64,000 nt of DNA from Eleusine coracana subsp. coracana (taxonomy: Eukaryota > Streptophyta > Magnoliopsida > Poales > Poaceae): the NCBI GenBank assembly GCA_032690845.1, contig CM064420.1, forward strand, positions 10,496,001-10,560,000, read 5' to 3'. Made by a program: the position numbers and the translations under genes. The notes below the pieces were generated by a model. It was not told the DNA's origin and did no database searches. It saw only the letters and a list, made by a program, of their open reading frames with translations. Every line of letters begins with the position of its first letter. The stretch's first letter is position 1. Positions 1 through 10,544 of this stretch are shown in pieces.

Positions 1-1024
1 CGGGCTGGTCAGCGCCGACGCGGCCGGCCCACGACCGGCCCCGGTGCTGGCCGCGCAGGTGACCGAGCTCGCCGACGCCGTGTTCGTCGCGGCGTCGCTC
101 AACCACGCCGTCGGCGACGGCACCACGTTCTGGCACTTCATGAACACCTGGTCGCACTTCAGCCGAACCAGCGTTAGCGGCAAGACCACCACCACCGACC
201 GGCCGCCGCCGCCGGAGCCGGTGCCGGAGCGGTGGTTCCCCGACACGTGTCCGATCCCGGTGCCCCTCCCGTTCGCCAGGCTGGACCACGTCGTCAAACG
301 GTGCCACCACGCGCCGCTGCCGGTGGACGAGTGCTTCTTCCACTTCTCCGCGGAGAGCGTGAAGAAGCTCAAGGCGCGGACCAACGCCGAGGTCACGAAC
401 TCCAGCATCGACACAGCCACTAAGTCCACCACTGTCACCACCATCTCCTCCCTGCAGGCCGTGCTAGCCCACCTGTGGCGGGCCGTGTGCCGAGCCCGGA
501 AACTATCCCCGTCGCAGCCGACCACGTACGTGCTGTTCATCGGCTGCCGCGGCAGAGTGAAGGGCGTCCCACCGTCGGGCTACGTCGGCAACGCGGTGGT
601 GCCGTGCAAGGTGACCTCCACCGCCGGGGACGTCGTGGAAAGAGGGCTGGGCTGGGCCGCGCTGCAGCTGAACCGGGCCGTGGCGTCGTACAACGCCGAC
701 GAGGCGGCCATGGTCAGGGACTCGGTCGAGAAATGGGTCCGGGAGCCCCGGTTCGCGTACACGGCGGACATGCTGAGCGGCGGGTCGGCGGCCGTGGGCA
801 CCGGAGGCTCGCCGCGGTTCGACGTGTACGGCAACGACTTCGGGTGGGGGATGAGGCCGGTGGCCGTGCGGAGCGGGCCCGCGAACAAGATGGACGGGAA
901 GACCACGGTGTACCAGGGCCGTGGCGGCGGTGGGGCCGTCGGGCTGGAGGTGTGCCTCGCTCCCGACGCGCTCACGAGACTCGTCGATGACAAGGAGTTC
1001 ATGGACGCGGTCACCGTACCGTGA
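1..1024 (+). CDS. BAHD acyltransferase, 3' part (5' end outside window)
   Basis: BAHD enzymes transfer an acyl group from acyl-CoA to an alcohol or amine in the cytosol. The frame is open from base 2 to the TGA at 1022-1024, giving about 341 residues of a family usually 430-450 long, so roughly the first 100 residues lie before the window. Both family hallmarks are visible: the catalytic HxxxD motif (HAVGD, His codon 104-106, Asp codon 116-118) and the structural DFGWG motif (836-850). Between them come the usual CxxH-like and hydrophobic core segments, including ISSLQAVLAHLWRAVCRAR. No intron is seen. The sequence resembles the 'uncharacterized acetyltransferase At3g50280' group more than lignin HCT enzymes, but substrate cannot be read from sequence. 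It lies upstream of a CYP89 cluster; P450 and BAHD genes often act in the same pathways, which is only suggestive here. Confidence 0.9.
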   Translation, partial: GLVSADAAGPRPAPVLAAQVTELADAVFVAASLNHAVGDGTTFWHFMNTWSHFSRTSVSGKTTTTDRPPPPEPVPERWFPDTCPIPVPLPFARLDHVVKRCHHAPLPVDECFFHFSAESVKKLKARTNAEVTNSSIDTATKSTTVTTISSLQAVLAHLWRAVCRARKLSPSQPTTYVLFIGCRGRVKGVPPSGYVGNAVVPCKVTSTAGDVVERGLGWAALQLNRAVASYNADEAAMVRDSVEKWVREPRFAYTADMLSGGSAAVGTGGSPRFDVYGNDFGWGMRPVAVRSGPANKMDGKTTVYQGRGGGGAVGLEVCLAPDALTRLVDDKEFMDAVTVP

Positions 1025-1732
1025 CACATGACTCAAGACTTTCTCCATGCGCGTACGTGTGTTTGATTTGACTTATGATTGGGGTCGTGACCATGTCGTT
1101 ATGTATTCGTTGACAGTGTGCTCCGCTCGAACAATGCACTATCAGAGATTGTGTGATGTACTGCTGTTACACCATGTAAGATGGATTTTAAGTAATCAAT
1201 CATTTGCGCAGTGCTACCGAAGAACCAACTGTCACTTGAAATAACTTCACACCTTACTTTTGACTTCAAGAACATGTATCAGTCTCCAGTACTGTACACA
1301 ACATAGAATCCTGGCAAACATACCATGATTAGTATATACTCTTGCATGCAACGCAGACTAGGTGACTAGGGACTGTAGCTGGTTTTCGAAACTGAGTTAC
1401 TAGTCTCTGTCGTTTTTTATTTTTATATATTACATTTGACCCTTTGTCTTATTCAAAATTTATATAAATTGTTTTGATATTTATATAAAAAATTTAAATA
1501 AGACAGATGGTCAAACATAATGTCTTTAAAACAAAAAAAATGATATTTTTAATAGAACGGATGTTCTATCTTTTCTTTTCTTTGGTAAGATGTGAGTTTT
1601 AGTTTGTTTGCTGTGATCGAGACGTGGGGTGGTGGACCATCCTGGGTGCGGTGGGAGATAGTACCAAATTTGCATCTGGTTGCTGTAGTAATGTCTCTTC
1701 TCTCGATCTCAACGCCACTTTGTACTTGTAGT
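1025..1732. other. 3' flank of the BAHD gene, no gene seen
   Basis: AT-rich DNA that should hold the 3' UTR of the acyltransferase. Short ORFs here have no recognisable motif. I see nothing else to support. Confidence 0.6.
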
Positions 1733-1891
1733 CAGTGGCGGATCTACAACCAGCGCCACTAGGGCCATGGCCCCAGTCCTACCCGAATGGTTACAATGGA
1801 CATCTCGTTAATTTTTTCATTATCTAGCTTAATTAACACTAATTTCATATGTAGTGGTCTTAGTTTTTGACCAATCATAGGTCCGCCCCTG
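1733..1891. mobile_element. hAT-type MITE, 159 bp
   Basis: The terminal inverted repeats read CAGTGGCGGATCTA at the left and, on the opposite strand, CAGGGGCGGACCTA at the right. A perfect 8-bp target duplication CTTGTAGT lies at 1725-1732 and 1892-1899. An 8-bp duplication and CAG...CTG ends are standard for hAT elements. It has no coding capacity, so it was moved by a transposase encoded elsewhere. Confidence 0.88.
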
Positions 1892-1899
1892 CTTGTAGT

Positions 1900-3475
1900 C
1901 ATGGATTAAGTTCATGCCGTTATCTTGGTTTGCATTTGTGTTCCTACTTCCCACGTTTCTTGTTTGTTTCTTTATTACCATAACACAGGCCTCGTTTCAG
2001 TTGATCTAAACATTTCATATAACAATTATTTATCTTGTTATTTTTTGGATGTAGTCAATGTAGTTAAGGTACTTCTACATACATCTATGATGTGAGATGT
2101 CAGACTTCTTCTCTTTTTTTTTTGATTTTCAGATTTCTTCTCATTAGCAGAGAATTGCTGATAGAACATTTCTCATGGTTCAGCTTATAAGCCCACTTCT
2201 TTCATTCCTTTGTATAACTAAATTCCACAATGTGTGGCATACACATTAACAGGCATCTAGTACTGTACTTAATACTAACCAACAACAGTAGGTTCAAGGG
2301 ATAAAGCAATAAATAATCCCTTATGCTGGAAATTCATGAAGGCCCCTCAACCGAATCGATTAGGAGGTACTGTGTCAGGCATTTCATCTTCATATAAAAT
2401 GTCTGCTTCCTGCAAGCCCTTGAAACCAACGTTGTAAGGACGATGAACCACCGAATAATGGCCTAGAACAACGAAGCCCTCAATATCTCCCGTATGGCCT
2501 CCAAATGGTGGGTGCACAATCTTGCTTCCATTAGCCTCACATATTTTGCAGCAACTTGTTCACACAAAGCCTAAATAAATTAAAATTCCTCTTTGTTTTG
2601 TATTTCTTACATTGAAGTGTGTCGATACATGACATGTGCTTTTAGAATTACTTGAGTGAATGTTCCTAATGTTATTTTTTGTATTTCTTTTCTGATGCAT
2701 GCCAAGATATGAACATGTTGAGTGAAGCGTCTTAACAGAAGGAACGAGGGCTCACCAGTATGTGCGAAGTAATCAGTTAAAGGAGTGCAGCTGGATGGTT
2801 TCAATCCAATGTCTTCAAATGAAGATGGTCCCCACAGTTAATCTCTGCTCACCAAAAAGTTAACATGGTACAGTTTGGATCGCGAAAGGATATTGTGTAT
2901 TCCTTCACTTCGCAAACAATGTCAAGTTTGCATCTCGGCTCCTGTAACAAGCAGAGGTTGGGAATACTTCAGCAGCCTGGCATGGTAGTGCCTACTAATA
3001 CAGTATTGTATCACAAATAATATTTCTTCTTTCATACTAAAAAAAACATCATAACAATATATTACCCGTTGCAAATAAGAAAGTCACTACCAAAAAAGAC
3101 TAATGATGAAGTATTATTAATTCAAAGCTACAGGGAAGAATGAATAATCACAAAGACAAGTGACCACTAACAGCAACACTAAAAAAGGACGAGATAAAAA
3201 GGATGAGGGCATAGAAAAAAAAAACAGTGCGCGTGGAGTAGTGAACAGAGATTACAAAGCTCGAAGAGATCAAATGAAAAAGGAGGTTTAGAAGAGATTA
3301 CCCAAGGATGTTGGCAGCAATACTTATGTAGCAATTTATTTATTTTGGTGCAGATAAATGCTAGCTTATCCCTGAAGATCGACGCCTTTGGTGACAACCA
3401 CGACGTTGAACTGAATGAGGACATCTCAGGAGGGGGGGCTCTGGCGCATCCCTAGCAACGACGGGAACGGGGTCT
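1900..3475. other. Intergenic, no gene seen
   Basis: AT-rich sequence with only short ORFs of unlike composition on both strands. No family motif, RNA gene or clear terminal repeat was found. Confidence 0.5.
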
Positions 3476-4689
3476 TCACCTTTGAGGAGAATCCTTTGAG
3501 AATGACGCGAATGCGAAAATGCTGCCACTCGAGGAGGCAACGTCCAAGTCCACTTTCTTCACTGTCGACACGCGCACTTCATCTCGAAGGAATGTGCTTA
3601 GCTGAGTCCAATGGGCATCAGACATCCTACCCGGTTGAGCGAGAACCGAATGCAGGTAGGTGCGCATCTCGGTGCATAGAGACACGAGGAATGACGCAAA
3701 CGCAGCATGCTGCGGGTGATTGGCAGCCTCCGTTGCAGAAGCAAAGGGAACGTTGTCCTTTATTAAGTGAGACAAGTTACAGTCTCCGTTCTGCTTGAGA
3801 TAGATGAATGCCTCATGTTCAGAACAATTGACGGCAGCGCCCGTGATAGCAAGCATGCCGTTTAGAGAACACGATCCTAAACGAGACATGTGCTTTGTGC
3901 TGAGGATGCCTTCCGGTTCCGGCAACTCATCCTCTTCACGGTATCAGCTTTCCACCATCTCGACCACAGTTCAAAGAATCGCCGCCTACCGGAAGCATGT
4001 TGAACTCGATTTTGGCTCGCACGCTCTAGATTCGCTCGACGCCGCTAGCTGGAGTCTAGCTGTTGGCGTCGCTGCAGCATGTCAATGACATCACGGAGAT
4101 GGTCTGATGGGTACTGATCCGTCATGAATCCGGCCGAAACGTCAGGCTCCGGGTGCTGCGCTTCGATCGCCGCCGCTCTGAGAGCAGCCTTGATCTTGCC
4201 GCCGTCGGGGAGGAGGGGCGGCTGTTGTGGAGACGAGGTCACCAAACGGTCGTGGCACACCATGGCGATGGCGAGGGAGAGGTCGTAGGACGACCGGCAG
4301 AGGTAATTCGTGACCTCGGCAAGACTGATGTAGCGGAAGTAGGCGATCATGAAGGCGCGGAGGCCTTGCAAGGAGAGGATGCCGATCATGTACCACTCGT
4401 TGGCGCCGGTGCGGGGTTGCGTGGCGGCGCCGAGTACTCTCCGGCGGCTCCCAGCTCCAGAAGGGCGATGGTGTTGAGGACGATGTTGGTGACCGGGTCG
4501 GCGAGGCCGAAGCAGTGGCCGCCGGCGTGGACGTAGCCTCGGCATAGCGTCCAGGGGAAGCAGGCGCGCCGCCTCGCGGTAGAATCCCTCCATGGCTTTC
4601 CTCGAGACGCCGGTGAAGTCGGCCTTGTCGAGGCGAGGCCGTGGCTCAGCCTTGTCGTTGAAACCGGAGAACATCTCGGACGTCGGCAA
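3476..4689 (-). pseudogene. PIR2-like helical domain family protein, probably broken
   Basis: Reading on the minus strand from an ATG at 4689, the protein starts with the family-like segment SRKAMEGFYREAARLLPLDAMPRL. It then loses frame: the expected continuation HCFGLADPVTNIVLNTIALL is encoded in another frame (about 4540-4440), and the first frame resumes at TGANEWYMIGILSLQGLRAF. Two compensating frameshifts therefore surround the most conserved part. That frame ends at 4045. A further block, 3476-3925, in a different frame (FIYLKQNGDC, NVPFASATEAANHPQHAAF, ending KDSPQR) looks like the C-terminal part, possibly after an intron. This family (PIR2-like helical domain, often with DUF3615) is expanded in grasses and has no known function. 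I identify it from memory of its GLxDPVxNI signature. A real gene with sequencing errors is the alternative. Confidence 0.5.
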
Positions 4690-4752
4690 TGCCGTGAAGC
4701 CGCCGCCGGTACGACGTTTTTTTTTATCGTCGCAATCGCAATGCTGTCACCT

Positions 4753-6345
4753 TTATTTATTTATATTTCCTGATTGACGAAGCCAAACAAAAGCAGCAGA
4801 GGTCCTGATCCGAACCCAGCACAAGGCAGCGCGTGGCGTGATCAAAACGTCAATTGGTTTCCTATAGATCAGGCTCAGGGGGATGGAGTGACCACCATAA
4901 TTTGTTTGGTATACAACATTGATCCGCCTGCCCACACCAAACGGCATCATCCTGATCCCCTTTGTCCCTGTCATGTCCACGCCCACACCATCGCCGCCGG
5001 GCATGAATCGCTCCGGCACGAACTCCATCGGCCTGTACCACTCCTCCTCGTCCCTTCCCATCTCGGCCACCATGAAGTTCACTGTGGCGCCCTTGGGGAC
5101 CAGGTAGCCGCCGATGTCCATGTCCTCCACCGCCTTGTGCCGCAGCACGAAGTGGCTCGGCGGGTGCTTGCGCAGGCCTTCGAGGACCACGGCCTTCAGG
5201 TACGGCATGTTGTGAATGTCCTCCTCCGAGACCTCGTCATCTCATCTTTGCATGTGGCTGTCTTGATCTCGTCGTGGAGCTTCTCCTGCACGGCCGGGTT
5301 CTTGACCAGCTCGGCCATGATCCACTGGAGGCCAGTGGAGGTGGTGTCCGTGCCGGCGTTGAGGAACTCGGAGCAGAGCGTGACGATCTCGTCGTCGGTG
5401 AGCGGGCGGTGGTTGCCGTTCTCATCAGGGAGCGTGACGTCGAGCAGGGTGTCCACGTACGAGTGCTCGAACGTGGTCTCCCTCCTCGGCGCCCGGCCTT
5501 CCTTGGCCAACTTCTTCTTATATTCTCGCCGCGCGTTGATCAGCGGCACGAAGAGCTCTCTCTGCCGCCGCCGCAGCGCGTGCGCCTCCCGGAGGCGCCC
5601 GCGGAAGATACGCTTGGTGACGCACGGGAAGAAGAAGAACACGCTCAGCTTCCGCGCGATGAACAGCAGCCATGAGCGCTCGGCTCGCTCAATGGCGCGC
5701 ACGGCCGGCTCGTCGAGCCGCTCCCCGAAGCACATGAGCACGAGGAGGCAGAACATGGCTGAACGCGTCCATCACGTCACCGCCGACGGGCGCTTCACGC
5801 AGCTTCTCCGCGAGCACGCGGCGCACCCACGCGCGGGCCGGCGCGAACAGGCGGACCCGCGACGGGTGCAGCGTCTCCGACACGAGGTTGCGGCGGAGGA
5901 GCCGCCACGTGGGCCCGTAGCAGGCGCGGGTGATGATGTTGTCGCTGACGCCGAGGAGCGCGCTCGTGGCGGCGCGGGGCCGGTCCGCCAGCGCGGCGCC
6001 GGCGCCGACGAGCGCCGCGTGGGTCCGTAGCAGGCGCGGGTGATGATGTTGTCGCTGGCGCCGACGAGCGCCGCGTGGGCGAGGCGCCGGTCGGACACGA
6101 AGATGGCCAGGCGCGACCCGATGCGGAGGGTGACGATGGGCCCGTGCTGCTTGAACAGGCGCAGGAGGAGGGGCTCCACGTCGGCGGCGGAGTGCCGCAG
6201 CCACAGGAGGTTGCCGAACAGCGGCACGGACGGCGGGCCGGGCGGCAGGCGGCGGCGCCGGGTACTTGTTCTTGCCGTTGCGGCGGAGCAGGACGAGGAG
6301 GGGGAGCAGCACGGCGCCGGCGAGGAGCCACCAGCATGTCTCCAT
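4753..6345 (-). pseudogene. CYP89 cytochrome P450 pseudogene
   Basis: The minus strand encodes a CYP89-type P450 matching the two intact copies downstream, but with at least five lesions. A frameshift follows NGKNKYP near 6270, so the proline-rich hinge and LFGNLLWLRHS are in another frame. A 56-nt insertion at 6002-6057 duplicates the part coding SDNIITRACYGPT. A 5-nt loss near 5756 changes frame between DAF and MFCLLVLMCFGERL. A frameshift near 5235 falls between KDEM and the SEED segment. Homology stops at 4921, directly after FGVGRRI, so the haem-ligand Cys and about 65 C-terminal residues are replaced by unrelated sequence running to 4753. Still readable are the I-helix NAGTDTTS, ExxR as EGLR, and PERF. 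The start region METCWWLLAGAVLLPLL is a normal membrane anchor. No functional P450 can be made. Confidence 0.9.
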
Positions 6346-6405
6346 GGCAGCTTGGTGTTGCGATGGATGGTCGATCGTGCCGCGGGATGACTACTTCCAT
6401 GCTCG

Positions 6406-6412
6406 TTTTATA
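6406..6412 (-). promoter_or_regulatory. TATA box of the CYP89 pseudogene
   Basis: TATAAAA on the minus strand, 61 bases before the pseudogene ATG at 6345. It is followed by GC-rich DNA as in the intact CYP89 gene at 15.9 kb, which has TATAAAG. The relict promoter suggests that the gene was once transcribed from here. Confidence 0.45.
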
Positions 6413-6469
6413 AAGCGCGCAGCTGGCGCCGTGCGCGGGAGTCCTGTATCTGTAGAAACGAATGGTTCG

Positions 6470-6605
6470 GATAGACTTCCAGACTCCGTTGACAACACGA
6501 CGCGCATAGAAGGTTCGACTCTGCAGATAGAAATGAAGATTTGAATGTCACAGTAGTCATGGGATGGGGTACGGTCTCGGTATCTTTAGGATCCGCCGAG
6601 GTATG
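6470..6605. repeat. Direct repeat copy A (relict promoter segment)
   Basis: This segment, just upstream of the minus-strand CYP89 pseudogene, recurs in diverged form at 7730-7935 in the same orientation. Shared blocks in order are GTTGACAACAC, a GACT(C/T)TGCA block, AGATAGAAATGAAGAT, a (G/A)ATGGGGTA block and TTAGGATCC. Confidence 0.6.
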
Positions 6606-6757
6606 TTTCCTAGCTTTGAAACAAAAGCGGCTTAGCGCTGCCATTGGTTGAGGAAGTGCAAATAGAATTGCATGTAAATTTTATAAACTTTATTAAAAGA
6701 ATAGCCTACAAGACAAAAAAAAAACAGCACATTACAATGGGGCACCTGAACCCTTAA

Positions 6758-6995
6758 CACTACAAGAGATTCTCAACATTACCGACAGTGTTATCAGTGT
6801 GGCCAACAATTTTCTTTGCTGGTAGTAGTTTTGACAAGTGATTGACAGTTTTTATTAGTACAAATTTCATATCTTTCCAGCAGTTAAGTAAATTGCCAAC
6901 AATGTCATTACTGGAAGATTATTAATTCTAAATATATTAAAAACCGTTAGCCACTTCCAAATATACTGTTGAGAAACATTTTCTCTCTTGTAATG
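6758..6995. mobile_element. Small CACTA-type MITE, 238 bp
   Basis: The left end is CACTACAAGAGATTCTCAAC. The right end read on the opposite strand is CATTACAAGAGAG and later TTTCTCAACAG, so the two ends match with one substitution in the terminal CACTA. A 3-bp target duplication TAA lies at 6755-6757 and 6996-6998. CACTA elements make 3-bp duplications and start CACTAC. It is non-coding. Confidence 0.72.
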
Positions 6996-7729
6996 TAAAC
7001 AGTTTCATCATAATCTAGTTTAAAGTCTCTGTTGAATTCGCGACACTCAGTGCTAGTGATACCATCTAACTGAATGAGTGCTCCTTAGTCCTTATGCTAA
7101 AAATTCTATGACTGTGTTACTTCCGAATTTGATGCAAAAAAAAAAAAACCCACATACTTGTTATTGAGATTCTTAATCGTTAAATATTTTTGTGAGCACA
7201 TAAGCTCATACTCTAAGATGACATGAATAGCTCTATAGCCTTCTGATCATGATCTGATGGTTGAAATCTAAAAGGTAATGATTTGTTCAAAATTGATTAA
7301 ATTGCATAAGGGATAATTATTTTGACATATTAATGAGACATATGGATAATTTGTTTGACATATTTAATAGTATGATATATAATTTAATAATTACATTTAA
7401 CCATAATTTATAATCAAAGTAAAGTGGGCACATGCCCCTATACCCACAAATCCACTCTTGTTTGAACCAGGGGTAATGACTTTTTGTTGACATTGTACAC
7501 TCAATCAATATGGATATTGGATGTCTGTGAAGATTGTAGTAGTTGGAGTGAGGTCACTCTATTCTACATGTCATATGTGAAATAAATTATTATACTAAAT
7601 TGCATTGTCCAACTCATAATCGTAGAGAGAACAATTGTGTTCATGTTGTAAGTTTTTCTTTGACAGGTTATCCTCCGTTGCTACCTTGTTATGTAATGAA
7701 GGAAGCCAAGCAAAAAAATGGCATTTATG

Positions 7730-7935
7730 TTAGGATAAACTTCTATATATAGTCGGTTGACAACACCGCACACATCAAAGATTTGACTTTGCATAGCCAT
7801 TGTGTGATGAGAGTTCTATAGATAGAAATGAAGATTGAACTGCCATTGTGTGATGAGAGTTCTATAGATAGAAATGAAGATTGAACTCACACTACGAATG
7901 GGGTAAGATTATTTATCATTAGGATCCATGTAATT
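7730..7935. repeat. Direct repeat copy B of the CYP89 upstream segment
   Basis: Diverged second copy of 6470-6605 in the same orientation. It contains an extra 46-bp internal duplication. No CYP89 coding sequence lies next to it at the position matching copy A, so either the gene part was lost or only the flank was copied. Confidence 0.6.
7796..7887. repeat. Tandem duplication, 2 x 46 bp
   Basis: Two apparently identical 46-bp units, 7796-7841 and 7842-7887, each starting GCCATTGTGTGATGAGAG and ending GAAGATTGAACT. The near identity indicates a recent event, within direct repeat copy B. Confidence 0.9.
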
Positions 7936-8279
7936 TTTTATCTTTATAAATATAGTATTTGTTTTAAATACGATAGGAAGACTACCATTCATTAATAAAT
8001 TAGCAAGAAAAAGTTAATCCTAATGTTACAAAGTTGAGAAACAAGCAAATATTTACAAAGGATAACCAGAGAAAACCGCAACAAAAGAAAAGAATAGGAA
8101 GAAAATTTAAGATTACTAAAGGTCCTGTTTTGGTTGACTAAGACTACCTATTAGTTCTAACTAACAATTAACTGGCTAAAATTTACTGAAGATTTGTTTA
8201 GAGTATGGACTTATTAGCTAAATTGCAGCTAAAGATATTTTTTCCATAACTAAGATCTGTTTGGATCCTGGATAATAGT

Positions 8280-10544
8280 CACTACAAGGAAGGTGACCTT
8301 CTGTGATAAACTAATTATGTCATAAAAGCCTCAAAAATCGTCATAGAACCTACCTTGTTTATGATATTTTTACATAACGTCATGTATTCTCCGTCACAGA
8401 AAGTTCCTCATGATATTTTGTATGAAAACATCACAGATTGGTATAATTTATGACATTTTAGAATCGTCACACAATTGCCCAAAGTCCATAGAATCCAACC
8501 CAGACCTAATATTAGTAACAAAAATAAATATCATAGATTGAACTACCATGTGATGTGTTACTGATATGAAATGTAACATGGCTGCTGACATGGTATGGAT
8601 GTTGATGTGGAATATAATATGGATGCTGATGGAAAATACATGTATGCTGATGTAGCCATTTCTATTAAGACACTAATTTTGGTCCCATTAGTCATTTCAG
8701 TTGACCCAAATAGTCCACCAAATTCCACAACAATACATTTTCACTCAATCTTAGTCCACTTTTCAGAACTATTTCTCTAGCCCAATGAAAGAATAAAACC
8801 CACATAATCAACATTCCTAATACATAATTTGGTACATAACTCATACAAAATTACAGCACAAACACACTAATGACAAAATCTTATGTCATCGAGCTGCACA
8901 CGCAGCCAGCTCGACGACCCGAGCCAGCCCACCAACCTCGCTGCGCCGCCAGCTCGCCTGATGCCGCACCGCCCGCCTGGCTGCTCACGACGCCGCGCTG
9001 CAGGCCTGGCTGCAGCGTCGCCGCTCGCCGCGCTGCCCCCGAGCCAGCAACCCAGGCCTGTAGCGTGGCCGCTCGCCGCGCTGCCCCCGAGCCGGCGACC
9101 CATGGAACTGCACACGCAGCTAGCTCCGCGAGGTCGACGCCTCGAGCCAGCCCACAGATCTAGCCGCGCCGCCAGCCCGCCCGACGCCGTGCCGCTCGCC
9201 TGGCTGCTCACGACACCATGCCACAGGCCTGGCTGCAGCGTCACCGCACGCCGCGTGGAGCTCGTCGAGCTGGCTGCAGCGCTGCCGCTCGCTGCGCTGC
9301 CCCCGAGCCAGCCCGCCAGCCTCTTCGCGCTGCCTCGCCCCAAGCCACCATGCCGCACTGTCTCACAGGAGAGAGTGAAAAAGATAGAGTGGCCGAGAGA
9401 GGGAGAGGGGATCCGGGCACAACTCATTTGACCAATGAGAGGACACACACGGATCGGTGATGTGACATATTGTGGTTCTTTGGTGAGCTAAAAACAACTT
9501 TTTGGTTAGCTAAATAGGCTCAAATAAAAAAAACTGTAAACTACAAAGTTTCATATCTCATTGAGATCTACAACTTTGATATAAAACTTGTTTACATCCA
9601 AGATCATTTGAATATTTTAAAATTTGAAAATTCAAAATTGAATAACTTATAATGATATTTTAAAGTGTTAAACAATCTAAAACCAAAAAGTATTCAACTA
9701 TAAAGTTTTAAATTTTAGTGATACACACTAGTTGGGTATAGAATTTATTTACATTCGAAATCATATAAAAAAGTTTGTGTTCAAAAAATACATCCACTAA
9801 CTCTGTCACATATATACAATCAAACATATACTTCTTACAACTCAACTCAAACTTTGAGATTTAAGTATCATAATTTTTTTTTAAACTCATATCAACTACA
9901 AATTTGGACACAAGCTTAATTTTACCATAATATTGGAAAACACGAAATTACATTACCAATTGTTATTAAGAAAACTTGTTTTTTCTACTCTCAATACAGG
10001 TGGAAGAAAACAAGTCATATGAAAAAGATCCAACAAACACCATCAAACAAAACATCATGATTTTTGAAAATATTAGAAAAAAGTATAATCAAATTTAGAG
10101 TTTTTATGATGAAGAAATACCTTTTATAAGTTTTAATTCTAGATTAAAAAAAGAAACTAAAGAATTACTCTATTCTTCAGTCAAACCAAGGTGCACTACG
10201 TGGCATGACGGGATTGGCCTAATGGGTCGTGTACGCAGTCTCATGCATGAGACCATGTGCCCTACATGACAAGTGGGTCCATGCTGACCTGGACCCGATA
10301 GGTGGACCCATTCAAAATGGGAGGAATTTGAGTTTGTTGATAGTGACGAATTTGCAAAAATGTCACAAAGATATGGGCCGAATTGTGACGAATTTGATAA
10401 AACATCACTGAATTCTGAGCTTCAATATCTACAATGTACATCCATGACGGAAAACACAAAAACGTCATAGATGCTATGATGTTCATGACATTTCCTATAA
10501 ACGTCATGCAAATTTTATCATAGAAGGTCACCTCCCTTGTAGTG
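8280..10544. mobile_element. Non-autonomous CACTA transposon, 2265 bp
   Basis: The left terminus is CACTACAAGGAAGGTGACCT and the right terminus, reversed, is CACTACAAGGGAGGTGACCT, with the inverted repeat continuing into TTCT(G/A)TGATAAA. The 3-bp target duplication AGT is perfect (8277-8279 and 10545-10547). The subterminal regions (8300-8560 and 10330-10530) are full of short TGACG/CGTCA-type motifs in both orientations, as expected for transposase binding. No transposase ORF is present. The interior holds a GC-rich block (about 8870-9440) with internally repeated sequence built on a CCGCTCGCCGCGCTGCCCCC unit. ORFs there (182 and 193 residues on opposite strands) are low in complexity and probably not genes. 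The rest, 9460-10200, is AT-rich. Confidence 0.9.

Noticed and set aside
8113..8279. GGTCCTGTTTTGG and CTGTTTGGATCC as MITE ends before the CACTA element
   Set aside because: The two are in direct rather than inverted orientation, and no duplication was seen.
8867..9448. ORFs of 182 and 193 residues inside the CACTA element as genes
   Set aside because: Low-complexity Ala/Arg/Pro/Ser sequence from tandem GC-rich units, open on both strands.
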